Shown here piece after piece: positions 16,327-23,966 of a stretch of 41,580 nt of DNA. The translations under genes were made by a program, and so were the position numbers. Positions within the stretch are counted from its first letter, which is position 1, and each line of letters begins with the position of its first letter. Location: positions 1-41,580 of the forward strand of contig NZ_QLYX01000027.1 of assembly GCF_003289645.1 (NCBI RefSeq). Reading direction: 5' to 3'. The notes below the pieces were generated by a model, which was not told where the DNA came from, did not search any database, and worked only from the letters and a program-made list of their open reading frames with translations. This DNA is from Actinomadura craniellae. GTDB lineage: Bacteria > Actinomycetota > Actinomycetes > Streptosporangiales > Streptosporangiaceae.

Positions 16327-16493
16327 ACGTGGACGATCGAGGAGCTGCGGCGGGAGTTCGGGCGCTACAGCGACGAGGTGAACGCGGCGGATCTTCGGCT
16401 CAGTTCCAAGACCACATACATCATTCACGCGGGGACCGGTTCGTGCGCTGGTTGGCCGGCGAGGTCGACATCCCGCCCGCGATCACACCGTGA
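16327..16493 (+). pseudogene. Frameshifted recombinase-N-like small protein
   Basis: One frame reads 'TWTIEELRREFGRYSDEVNAADLR', then 'TTYIIHA'. A second frame, shifted at about 16430, continues 'DRFVRWLAGEVDIPP' to the TGA at 16491-16493. Joined, they match a small actinobacterial family that resembles the SAM-like N-terminal domain of tyrosine recombinases and often lies next to restriction or defence genes. There is no start codon after the TAG at 16315, so the copy is N-truncated and frameshifted. Confidence 0.5.
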
Positions 16494-16524
16494 TCAGCAG
16501 CCCCACAGACCCTGCTGAAAAGGT

Positions 16525-16821
16525 TCACAGTGCCTGTTGTCGTCGCTGCCAGAGGTGATGGAGCCAGGGATTGGCCTCTTGTGAGGGTTCGCAGTCGACG
16601 GGGTGGCAGGGGGCGGACTCGATGAGGTGGAGGAGGGTCCAAGCCATGAAGTAGAGGTCGTCCGGGCCGAAGCAGAGGGCGAGTAGCTCTGCCTCTTCAG
16701 AGGTCCCGGGAGCCTGGATCGCGCGAAGCTGGTCCTCTCGTCTCTGGATCTCTTCAACGTCCGCGTCCTCGTCCGGAAGCGGACCGTCGTCGGTGAACGT
16801 CTGCACCGAGGGTCTCACCAC
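16525..16821 (-). CDS. Hypothetical acidic small protein
   Basis: A 98-residue frame from GTG 16821. It is acidic ('DDGPLPDEDADVEEIQRRED') with a C-terminal hydrophobic/aromatic helix 'LYFMAWTLLHLIESAP' and ends 'WLHHLWQRRQQAL'. No family recognised. The ribosome site is weak. The amphipathic composition looks protein-like, and it has no partner on its strand, so it could be a solitary gene or a remnant. Confidence 0.45.
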   Translation of the reverse strand: MVRPSVQTFTDDGPLPDEDADVEEIQRREDQLRAIQAPGTSEEAELLALCFGPDDLYFMAWTLLHLIESAPCHPVDCEPSQEANPWLHHLWQRRQQAL

Positions 16822-17045
16822 GGCGGAGATCTTCGCAGACCCGCCTGCCGGCTGAGAAGTACGGAATTCGAAGCTCCGCCGATCACCCTTGGACCGGCGG
16901 AGTTCTTACCTGAGAGGGCTCAGCCCTGCGCCACAGTGGCGTGGGCTTCCCCCGTAGCGCGGACAGCTTGATGTTCCCCCTGTTCGACGGGCACGGCTGT
17001 TGAGAGAGGTAGGGTTCGGCGACGTTCTGAAGGAGATCGTTCGTC

Positions 17046-17363
17046 GTGCCCAAGCCCTATCCGCCGGAGTTCCGGCGACGTGCCCTGGATCTGCTGGAAT
17101 CGGGACGGTCGGTGCGGGAGGTCGCCGCGTCGCTCGGTATCGCGGAGTCCTGTCTGCACCGCTGGAAGCGGCTGGATCTCATCGAGCGGGGCTTGCGATC
17201 CCCGAGCCCGGCCACGGTCGAGTCCGCTGCTCTGGCCCAGGCCAGGGCGCGGATCGCCGAGCTGGAGAACGAGGTCGAGGCCCTGCGCAAGGCCGCTGCG
17301 GCGGCCCGGGCAGGTGGTGCCCCCAAAAGCGCGGTTCGCCCTCGTGGCCGAACTGGCCGATGA
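17046..17363 (+). CDS. IS3-family OrfA (transposase HTH subunit)
   Basis: A 105-residue protein with the HTH_Tnp_1 pattern: 'MPKPYPPEFRRRALDLLESG', 'SVREVAASLGIAESCLHRWKR', then a coiled-coil region 'ALAQARARIAELENEVEALRKAAAAA'. It recognises the element ends and, when fused to OrfB by frameshifting, gives the active transposase. The start GTG 17046 is preceded by GGAG about 12 bases upstream. After residue about 93 the frame leaves the conserved region, where OrfB takes over in another frame. Confidence 0.88.
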   Translation: MPKPYPPEFRRRALDLLESGRSVREVAASLGIAESCLHRWKRLDLIERGLRSPSPATVESAALAQARARIAELENEVEALRKAAAAARAGGAPKSAVRPRGRTGR

Positions 17364-18222
17364 GGGCGTCCCGGTCAAACAGGCCTGCCTCGCGCTGGGG
17401 GTGTCCCGTTCGGGTTTCTATGACGCCCGCAGGCGTCCGCCCTCGGCCCGCGCCATCCGCCAGGCATGGCTGACCGATCAGATCGCGGCCATCCACCAGG
17501 CGTCGCGGCAGACCTACGGGTCACCCGGAGTCCGCGCCGAACTCGTGCACGGCCAGGGCGTGGCCGTCTCGCGCAAGACCGTGGCGGAGCTGATGTGGCG
17601 GGCCGGCCTGGCCGGGCTGCCCCTGCGGCGCCGGGCCAAGCGAGTCCCGGCATCGAAGACGGTGACGGACCTGGTCAAACGCGACTTCCGGCGCGATGAC
17701 CCGAACCAATTGTGGGTCACCGACATTACCGAGCATCCCACGCGGGAGGGCAAGCTCTACCGCTGCGTGGTCCTGGACGCCTACTCACGCCGGGTGGTCG
17801 GCTGGGCCATCGACTCCCGACAGCGAGCAGACCTCGCGACCTCCGCCTTGGGTATGGCCATCGACGCCCGCGGCATCGCCGGCCAGATCTCCGGCGGGAT
17901 CATCCACGCCGACCACGGCACCCAGTTCACCTCCTGGACCTTCACCGAACGCGCACGCCGCGCCGGCCTGCTGCCCTCCCTGGGCACCGTCGGCGACCCC
18001 TACGACAACGCCGTGGCCGAAGCGTTCTGGGGACGCATGCAGACCGAACTCCTCGACAGGCAGCGCTTGAAGACCCGCGTCGAGCTCGCGAACGCGATCT
18101 TCGAATACATCGAAGGGTTCTACAACCGCCGCCGACGCCATTCCGCCCTGGATTGGATGAGCCCGCTACAGTTCGAAACCACCCACACGTCGAACCCGAT
18201 CTCCTCACCCACGAGTCCGTGA
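17314..18222 (+). CDS. IS3-family OrfB (DDE transposase catalytic subunit)
   Basis: The OrfB frame has the HTH_21 region 'GVPVKQACLALGVSRSGFYD', 'QTYGSPGVRAEL', then the rve core: 'LWVTDITEHPT' (first Asp), 'GIIHADHGTQFTSW' (second Asp) and 'YDNAVAEAFWGRMQTEL' (catalytic Glu), ending 'YNRRRRHSALDWMSPLQFE'. All three DDE residues are present. OrfB is in the +1 frame relative to OrfA (equivalent to -2), not the -1 frame expected for this family, so either a +1 shift at the CCCCCAAAA tract (17320-17328) or a small indel explains it. GTG 17314 is the earliest plausible independent start. Confidence 0.88.
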   Translation: MVPPKARFALVAELADEGVPVKQACLALGVSRSGFYDARRRPPSARAIRQAWLTDQIAAIHQASRQTYGSPGVRAELVHGQGVAVSRKTVAELMWRAGLAGLPLRRRAKRVPASKTVTDLVKRDFRRDDPNQLWVTDITEHPTREGKLYRCVVLDAYSRRVVGWAIDSRQRADLATSALGMAIDARGIAGQISGGIIHADHGTQFTSWTFTERARRAGLLPSLGTVGDPYDNAVAEAFWGRMQTELLDRQRLKTRVELANAIFEYIEGFYNRRRRHSALDWMSPLQFETTHTSNPISSPTSP

Positions 18223-18443
18223 AACCGGGGCAACACCAAGGGATTCCACGGCCATGGCCGTGTGCAACCGCTCGAGCTCGGCCGGTGCCGACAGATCTAC
18301 GAGGATCTCGGCGCCGATCGAAGGTTCGGCGGATGGACGGGGCCGGTCACCAGGACCCGGTAGGCGTGCCGCAGGATCGCGTCAAGAGCGTCCGGACCTG
18401 ACATGATCGGCTCCGATTTCTACTTTCACCGCTGCGCGGGTCG

Positions 18444-18617
18444 GTGCTGTGGATCGCGTGGCAGCCGGTGATCGTTGCCCGCCGCGTATATCGCTCGTAT
18501 CACTACGGGGCCAAGGCCGTCACCCGGCCAGGACGGGAATTCGCTTACCTGAAGGCTGGCCGGCTCCGGAGCCGAGCAGAGATTTTGATGCGCCTGAAGT
18601 GCTTCGATCGAGGCTGA
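18444..18617 (+). CDS. Small ORF, unknown
   Basis: A 57-residue frame from GTG 18444: it begins 'VLWIAWQPVIVARRVYRSY' and continues 'HYGAKAVTRPGREFAYLKAG'. The product has protein-like composition and ends before TGA 18615-18617. No family, and no good ribosome site. The rest of 18241-18668 holds nothing else I can name. It may be a fragment of an island gene. Confidence 0.25.
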   Translation: MLWIAWQPVIVARRVYRSYHYGAKAVTRPGREFAYLKAGRLRSRAEILMRLKCFDRG

Positions 18618-18668
18618 GCAGCGTCTCGATTTCCCGCAGTGCGATGAGAGCACCTGTCGGGCATCCGG

Positions 18669-18989
18669 ATGCAGGCGGACGGCACATGGTCCGGCTGGGA
18701 CGGGCTGGTCTGCGCGCTGATGTCCCGGTTGGGGGAGGGCAGCGAGCAGACCGCCTTTGTCTCCTCATGTCTGTTGACTGCATCACTGCGCCGACAAGCC
18801 GACGCGGCGGCGAGGCACCGGTCTCTCGTAGGAGATCAGTTCAACCGCCCGACGATCCTGATCATCGGCGAGTGCCAAACGGGGCCGGAAGATGAACCAG
18901 GATCCGCCGTGATCACGCCAAATCCCGGTGATAGATGGGTGATAGAAGATCTTGAAAGTGATCTCCTGGAGCCCTCTGCAAGCCCCTGA
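18669..18989 (+). CDS. ORF at the island end next to tRNA-Gly
   Basis: A 106-residue frame whose C-terminal part contains 'TGPEDEPGS', 'ITPNPGDRWVIEDL' and ends 'LLEPSASP' only 13 bases from the tRNA-Gly 3' end. The same C-terminal words occur next to the decayed tRNA copy at 3964-4112, in broken frames. The start and the function are uncertain. Genes this close to a tRNA 3' end are often ends of integrases, but I see no integrase catalytic motif. Confidence 0.3.
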   Translation: MQADGTWSGWDGLVCALMSRLGEGSEQTAFVSSCLLTASLRRQADAAARHRSLVGDQFNRPTILIIGECQTGPEDEPGSAVITPNPGDRWVIEDLESDLLEPSASP

Positions 18990-19046
18990 CCTGCGGAAAC
19001 CTTGGAGCGGGCGACGGGAATCGAACCCGCGTAGCCAGTTTGGAAG
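18851..19046. repeat. Copy B of the tRNA-Gly flank repeat (intact tRNA side)
   Basis: Same-orientation match to 3964-4156. It covers about 150 bases of island-end DNA and the 3' half of the tRNA-Gly gene (19003-19046). Because homology extends beyond the tRNA into the flank, it suggests two related elements inserted at the same tRNA rather than a simple attL/attR pair. Confidence 0.75.
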
Positions 19047-19076
19047 ACTGGGGCTCTACCATTGAGCTACGCCCGC
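19003..19076 (-). tRNA. tRNA-Gly (TCC)
   Basis: On the minus strand the gene starts GCGGGCGTAGCTCAATGG and ends GATTCCCGTCGCCCGCTCCA. The acceptor stem GCGGGCG pairs with CGCCCGC, the T-arm has GGTTCGATTCC, and the anticodon loop CTTCCAA gives anticodon TCC. The CCA tail is encoded. It has served as an integration site, given the partial copy at 4113-4156. Confidence 0.97.
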
Positions 19077-19312
19077 GCGTGTTCGATCGAGGATCTCGAT
19101 CGCCACCCGGGTAGCGTACATCCTTACGCATGCGCTCGTGACGCCGAGCCGTGTGGCCGGTGCCGCGGTGAGAGCAGGCCGGTGGACGGCGCTTCGGGAG
19201 ACGTGAAGATCCACTCTGGTGCCGCGGTGGATTAACGCGTAGCCCAAGATGGGGGAGATTCCCCTACACTTCTCAGGTTGCCGTCCATGTGAGAGGTCTT
19301 CCGGCGCGGCGA

Positions 19313-19386
19313 CGGGGTGTGGCGCAGCTTGGTAGCGCGCGTGCTTTGGGTGCACGAGGCCGTGGGTTCGAATCCCGCCACCCCGA
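19313..19386 (+). tRNA. tRNA-Pro (TGG)
   Basis: It starts CGGGGTGTGGCGCAGCTTGG and the acceptor stem CGGGGTG pairs with CACCCCG before discriminator A. The anticodon stem CGTGC/GCACG encloses loop TTTGGGT, giving anticodon TGG. The T-arm has GGTTCGAATCC. No CCA is encoded. It is 74 nt long. Confidence 0.97.
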
Positions 19387-19402
19387 CAAGAAGTCCCAGC
19401 TC

Positions 19403-19437
19403 AGAGGCCTGATCACCACTCCGGTGATCGGGCCTCT
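19403..19437 (+). terminator. 15-bp hairpin after tRNA-Pro
   Basis: AGAGGCCTGATCACC pairs with GGTGATCGGGCCTCT with one G-T pair and a 5-base loop, then TGATCGTTTGTCA. It lies 17 bases after tRNA-Pro, so it is a likely terminator. A GTTTGTCAC repeat follows. Confidence 0.65.
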
Positions 19438-19458
19438 TGATCGTTTGTCACTCGTTTG

Positions 19459-20115
19459 TCACCCGGACTGGACGTGATCAGGGTTCAACCGGTGACACGG
19501 GCGGGACCTGATGGGACCCTGCGGGAGTCGGCGTTGAACGCGCTCGAACGCTGTCGTAGACGTCGAAACCCCACCGTGTGCGGCTCGCGTGAAACGGCAC
19601 GATGGTCTGCCGGGCGGGAGCCTGCGCAGCTCGGGAACCCCGACCTTGATGACGAAGCAGCCGCCGGGTTCCAGGTGGGCTGCGGCGTTGCGGAAGCAGG
19701 TAACCTGCGCCGCCTGAGTCGTCAGATTCATGATCGTGTTGAAGATCAGGTAGACGACCGAGAACGTCCCGTCCACCCGCGCGGTAGCGCAGTCATCGAT
19801 CGTCATGCCGACCGCGTCGCCGTCCGGTTTGGGGCGCAGCCGGGCGACCATCGCCCGCGACAGGTCGATGCCATAGACCGCCACCCCACGGCGTACCAGC
19901 GGCAGCGCGTTCCGTCCCGTCCCTACACCCAGTTCCAGAGCCCGGCCTTCGCCAGCGAGCTCGGCCAGGACGTCGACCGCCGGGCCCACGACGTCCGGCT
20001 CGAACATCTCCGCCGACGACTCGTCGTACCTCGCAGCGACGCGTTCCTCGAAATAGCCGTCCGGATCGCCTACCGCCGGACCGTACCGCTGCAAATCTCC
20101 ACGGTGCCAGCGCAT
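19459..20115 (-). pseudogene. Class I SAM-dependent methyltransferase, frameshifted and truncated
   Basis: The N-terminal part is a good methyltransferase: 'YFEERVAARYDESSAEMF', motif I 'ALELGVGTGRNALPL', 'VYGIDLSRAMVARLR', the motif IV region 'FSVVYLIFNTIMNLTTQ' and 'HLEPGGCFVIKVGVP'. At about 19610 the frame breaks: the expected continuation 'QTIVPFHASRTRWGFDVYDS' is in a neighbouring frame, which itself stops soon after. The last 80 or so residues of the family are missing, and the gene ends near the tRNA-Pro hairpin. It resembles small-molecule methyltransferases, not DNA methylases, so it is not a DISARM methylase. The start ATG 20115 is a choice; ATG 20151 also exists. Confidence 0.75.
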
Positions 20116-20520
20116 TCTTGCCGACCCCGCGCGGCGGCGCTCCTGCTGCAAGCAGGCTGGGGTTCGCGCAGACAGAACAGCGGCGCGGGGTCGGCATCAG
20201 GGCCGGGACTCGCCTGTCAGTTCGGTGTGGTGGCCTCGCCCTTCACCGGGGCGCTGAGGGCGTAACGCAGCTGCTTGTGTCCTGCCGACTGTGAGTGGGG
20301 GCGGACAGCGTTCTCCTGGTCTGGGATTTGTCCCCTTATGTGAGTTTTCTTTGACCGATTCAAGGTCGATGCCGGTGGAGTAGTGGTTTTTGTTGCGTCG
20401 ATGTCATCCGAAGCCAGGACGGAAACGTCATCTCTAACGCATCGTGGGTGAGCGGTGGGAACCGGGGGCGGCTGCGAGATCCGATGGTGGTCTTGCAGAC
20501 GGTGGGACAAGAGGGGTCGG
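20116..20520. other. Upstream region of the TerB operon
   Basis: About 400 bases without a gene. It is AT-richer around 20330-20400 (TTTTCTTTGACC, GTGGTTTTTGTTGC), where the promoter of the TerB operon probably lies. No precise -10/-35 pair could be assigned and no strong hairpin was seen. Confidence 0.4.
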
Positions 20521-22623
20521 ATGAGGATTTCACGTGGCTCGCAGGCATGGTCGAGGGCCGGTTGGCTGCCTGCGGGGCAGGCATGTCAGGTCGCCGGCCG
20601 TACGTTGCCCACAGGGATGCTCTACGTGGGCGCAGGGCTCCGTGCCGCCGCGCGGGATGTCGTCGAGCCTGCCCTGATCGATCCCCGGCTGCCGGTCGAT
20701 TGGAGTTCGCCCGATTGGTTCGGTAAGGAAATGGGGTATTGGCCGTCCTATTCGGAGATCTCCCCAAGAAGCCGCGCGGCCTATTTGCGGTGGCTGGAGG
20801 GAGGCCGCCGGCATCGGGACGTCCCCATCGGATACGTCTTCCTGTTCTTCTATGGACTGGAACGCCGGGTCATCGTCGACCTTCAGCAAGACGACGTGGC
20901 GCGCTCGGTGGAACTGCCGCTGATCCGAGCTGAGGTGGACCGGCTGATCGACCTGTTCGGCACCGATCGGTCGTTCCACGGTTACGCCATAGAGTTCCGT
21001 GACCTCCTCGAGGTCATGGCGTTCATCGGCGTCGCGGCGAGTTCGGGGCCCCCGCCCGCCGCCGACCGGATCCACCCACCGCCACAATTGCGCCTCGGGC
21101 TCGGCGAACTCGCCCGAGCAGGCCGGTCCGTGCCCGCGGAATGGGCCCTGGCCTGGGTGATGTCCCACCAGGGCTACCACCCTCGCACCTCGGCGAAGAG
21201 GTGCTCGGACGAGTTCGCCACCCTGTTCGGGCTCCGCTACGCCGACCGCCACCCTGACGGATTCCGGATCCGGGCATCGGGTCCCGAGCTGAGGTTCTCC
21301 TACCGCCCGGCCAGCGGTGGTTTCCACGGCTCCGCCACGCTTGCCATCCCGGGCATGGTCGACGTGTTCGACCAGAACCTGCCCCTGCGCCGCCTGGCCT
21401 CGCTCGCCGACGAATGCTCCGAGGATCTGGACGCCTTCAGCCGTCTGGTCGGCCGGGATTCCGGCCAGCGAGACGGCTTGGCGGGCGCGGCGCTGCTCCC
21501 GAAAGAGTTGCTGGACCTCGAGTCCGGCCAGGTCGGCCGGTTCGTCGAGTGGGCCCGCTCGCGTCTGGGCGGCTTCGCCATGTCCGCCGTACCGGCGGCG
21601 GACTTCCTCGGCTGGCTCCAGCCGGAACACTCGGCGAAGAAGGACGTCATCGCGCTCGCCCGGATCCTGGGCCAGGCGGGGATCGGGCTGGAACCCGACC
21701 CCCGGTTCGGCGGGCCGGTGCCCAAGGACGGCTCGGTGGTCCTCTTCCACGTGGAGGACGACTCCGACGCCGCGCCGTCACACGCCTACCAGGCCGCGAT
21801 GCTGCTGCTCCATCTCGGCGCGGCGGTCAGCGCGGCCGACGGCCACGTGGCCTCGGAGGAGAAGCAACTCCTGGTCGGACACCTGGAACAGGCGCTCTAC
21901 CTGACGGCCAACGAACGATCACGACTCCGCGCGCACCTGCGCTGGCTGCTGACGACCGAGATCAAGCTCACCGGCCTGACCCGGCGCATAGCGGTCGTCG
22001 ACCAGGCTCAGCGCGAGCAACTCGCGGACTTCCTGGCCGCCGTGGCCGCCGCGGACGGTCGTATCGACCCGGCCGAAGTGAAGGCGCTGCGGCGCATCGC
22101 CAAACTCCTCGGCCTCACGCCCGAAGCCGTGGACGAGCGTCTCCGCGCGGCAACCGCTGCGACGCCACCGGCGACCGAACCGGTCGTCGTCCGGCCAGCC
22201 GAACCGGAGCCCGGCCATCCCATCCCACCGCCTCCGGACGAGCCGGCGGCCGAGCAGCCGCAGGGGATCAAGCTCGACGAGTCGGTGCTGGCCGCTCGAA
22301 TCGCCGAAGCCGCCGAGGTCGCGGCGCTCCTCGGTTCCGTGTTCGGCGACGACGAGCCCGCGGCCCCGCAACTTCCGCCCCCGCCCGAGGTCAAGCCGGT
22401 CGCGGGCCTGGACGCGGCGCACTCCCGGCTGCTCAGGGCATTGTCGGAGCACCCGACGCTGCCGAGGTCGGCCTGGGAGGACCTGGCCGCGACTCATCGT
22501 GTGCTGCCCGACGGTGCGCTCGACCGGCTCAACGAGGCCGCCTACGACGTGGCGGGCGAACCGGTGATCGAAGGAGAGGACCCATTGGAGATCAACCACG
22601 ACGCGCTGGGAGCGATGCAGTGA
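20521..22623 (+). CDS. TerB-N / TerB / TerB-C domain protein
   Basis: A 700-residue protein. Residues about 35-240 match TerB-N: 'LYVGAGLRAA', 'EPALIDPRLPVDW', 'MGYWPSYSEISPRSRAAYLRWL', 'GYVFLFFYGLERR'. A TerB-type helical domain follows at about 420-545 with two acidic metal-binding-like repeats, 'VSAADGHVASEEKQLL' and 'AAADGRIDPAEVKAL'. A Pro-rich linker and a TerB-C domain ('LDESVLAARIAEAAEVAALLGSVF', 'NEAAYDVAGEPVIEG') close it. TerB modules occur in tellurium-resistance and phage-defence settings. ATG 20521 has AGAGGGG five bases upstream; an in-frame ATG at 20455 lacks one. The stop overlaps the next start (GTGA), so it is the first gene of a three-gene operon. Confidence 0.88.
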   Translation: MRISRGSQAWSRAGWLPAGQACQVAGRTLPTGMLYVGAGLRAAARDVVEPALIDPRLPVDWSSPDWFGKEMGYWPSYSEISPRSRAAYLRWLEGGRRHRDVPIGYVFLFFYGLERRVIVDLQQDDVARSVELPLIRAEVDRLIDLFGTDRSFHGYAIEFRDLLEVMAFIGVAASSGPPPAADRIHPPPQLRLGLGELARAGRSVPAEWALAWVMSHQGYHPRTSAKRCSDEFATLFGLRYADRHPDGFRIRASGPELRFSYRPASGGFHGSATLAIPGMVDVFDQNLPLRRLASLADECSEDLDAFSRLVGRDSGQRDGLAGAALLPKELLDLESGQVGRFVEWARSRLGGFAMSAVPAADFLGWLQPEHSAKKDVIALARILGQAGIGLEPDPRFGGPVPKDGSVVLFHVEDDSDAAPSHAYQAAMLLLHLGAAVSAADGHVASEEKQLLVGHLEQALYLTANERSRLRAHLRWLLTTEIKLTGLTRRIAVVDQAQREQLADFLAAVAAADGRIDPAEVKALRRIAKLLGLTPEAVDERLRAATAATPPATEPVVVRPAEPEPGHPIPPPPDEPAAEQPQGIKLDESVLAARIAEAAEVAALLGSVFGDDEPAAPQLPPPPEVKPVAGLDAAHSRLLRALSEHPTLPRSAWEDLAATHRVLPDGALDRLNEAAYDVAGEPVIEGEDPLEINHDALGAMQ

Positions 22624-23966
22624 CCACGACAACCCGGATCCGCCCGCGCGAGCGGGACGCCCTGCTGCAGAGCCTGCGGGCCGGAGTCGTCCCCAGGGTC
22701 GGCCAGCACCATGTGCAGGTCGGCCGGGTGGCCGAGGTCCGCGCGATGCTGGCCGACATCGAGCGCGTCGCCGACGGCGGCTCGGCCATCCGGTTCGTCA
22801 TCGGCGACTACGGCGCAGGCAAGACCTTCTTCCTGCATCTGGTCCGCTCCATCGCGATGGAGAAGCGCCTGGTGACGGCGCACGCAGACCTCAACCCCGA
22901 CCGGCGGTTGCACGCGACCGGAGGGCAGGCCCGCAGCCTCTACGCCGAACTGATGCGCAACATGTCGACCCGTGCCAAGCCGGACGGCGGCGCGCTCCCC
23001 AGCATCGTCGAGCGGTTCGTGTCCACGGCCCTGACCGAGGCCGAGGAGACCGGCCGCGCCCCCGACCAGGTCATCCGGGCACGCCTGGCCCACCTGTCGG
23101 AGCTCACCGGAGGGTACGACTTCGCCGAGGTCGTCGGCGCCTACTGGCGCGGCCACGACGGCGGAGACGAGCACCTCAAGGCGGCCGCGGTGCGTTGGCT
23201 GCGCGGGGAGTTCGCGACGCGTACGGACGCCCGCGCCGCCCTCGGCGTCCGTACGATCATCGATGACGGCACGATGTACGACCACCTCAAGCTCATGAGC
23301 CGGTTCGTCCGCCTGGCCGGCTTCGACGGCCTGCTCATCTGCGCCGACGAGATGGTCAACCTCTACAAGCTCGGCTCGACCAGGGCGCGCAACGCCAACT
23401 ACGAGCAGATCCTGCGCATCCTCAACGACACCCTGCAGGGCAGCACCGCGCACCTGGGCTTCCTTTTCGGCGGCACGCCGGAGTTCCTCAGCGACTCGCG
23501 GCGCGGGCTGTTCAGCTACCCGGCCCTCCAGTCCCGCCTGGCCGAGAACTCCTTCGCGGGCGAGGGCCTGGTGGACCTGTCGGGCCCCGTTCTGCGCCTC
23601 CAGGCGCTCACCCAGGAGGACTTCTACGTCCTGCTGACCAAGCTCCGTCACGTCTACGCCTCGGGTGACGAGAGCGCCTACCTCGTCCCGGACGAGGCGG
23701 TCATGGCCTTCATGCAGCACTGCTCCGAGAAGGTCGGAGACGCCTACTTCCGCACGCCCCGCACCACCATCAAGGCCTTCTGCGACCTGCTGTCCGTCCT
23801 GGACCAGAACCCGGGCGCGGACTGGCGGAACCTGATCGGGACCGTGACGCTCGCTCCGGAGCACAACCCCGACCTCGTACCGCTGGACGGGGAACACACC
23901 GCCGAGGACCGGGGACCGGCCACGTCACAGGGCGACGATGACGACTTCACGACCTTCCGGCTCTGA
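22620..23966 (+). CDS. BrxD-like ATPase (DUF2791)
   Basis: A 448-residue P-loop ATPase. Walker A 'GDYGAGKTFF' is at 62-69, with 'HADLNPDRRLHATGGQARSL' after it. A Walker B-like strand is 'GLLICADEMVNLYKL', followed by 'LGFLFGGTPEFLSDSRRGLFSY' and 'LRHVYASG'. These words are characteristic of DUF2791, the family of BrxD in BREX type 2 systems. GTG 22620 overlaps the TerB stop. The Gly/Asp-rich tail overlaps the helicase start by 29 bases. It likely energises assembly of the TerB protein and the helicase, as in other three-gene sets of this type; that role is inferred. Confidence 0.9.
   Translation: MTTTTRIRPRERDALLQSLRAGVVPRVGQHHVQVGRVAEVRAMLADIERVADGGSAIRFVIGDYGAGKTFFLHLVRSIAMEKRLVTAHADLNPDRRLHATGGQARSLYAELMRNMSTRAKPDGGALPSIVERFVSTALTEAEETGRAPDQVIRARLAHLSELTGGYDFAEVVGAYWRGHDGGDEHLKAAAVRWLRGEFATRTDARAALGVRTIIDDGTMYDHLKLMSRFVRLAGFDGLLICADEMVNLYKLGSTRARNANYEQILRILNDTLQGSTAHLGFLFGGTPEFLSDSRRGLFSYPALQSRLAENSFAGEGLVDLSGPVLRLQALTQEDFYVLLTKLRHVYASGDESAYLVPDEAVMAFMQHCSEKVGDAYFRTPRTTIKAFCDLLSVLDQNPGADWRNLIGTVTLAPEHNPDLVPLDGEHTAEDRGPATSQGDDDDFTTFRL

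Larger units (their letters stand above)
16967..18240 (+). mobile_element. IS3-family insertion sequence
   Basis: The element carries orfA and orfB (17046-18222) bounded by imperfect inverted repeats. The left end, 16967-16990, starts CTTGATGTTCCCCCTGTT. The right end, 18217-18240, read from the other strand starts CTTGGTGTTGCCCCGGTT. Total length is about 1.27 kb, normal for IS3. I saw no clear target duplication next to these ends, so the exact ends are approximate. Confidence 0.7.

Noticed and set aside
19459-20115. Methyltransferase as the missing DISARM methylase
   Set aside because: Its motifs are those of small-molecule class I methyltransferases, it is broken, and it is 3 kb beyond the cluster on the other side of both tRNAs.
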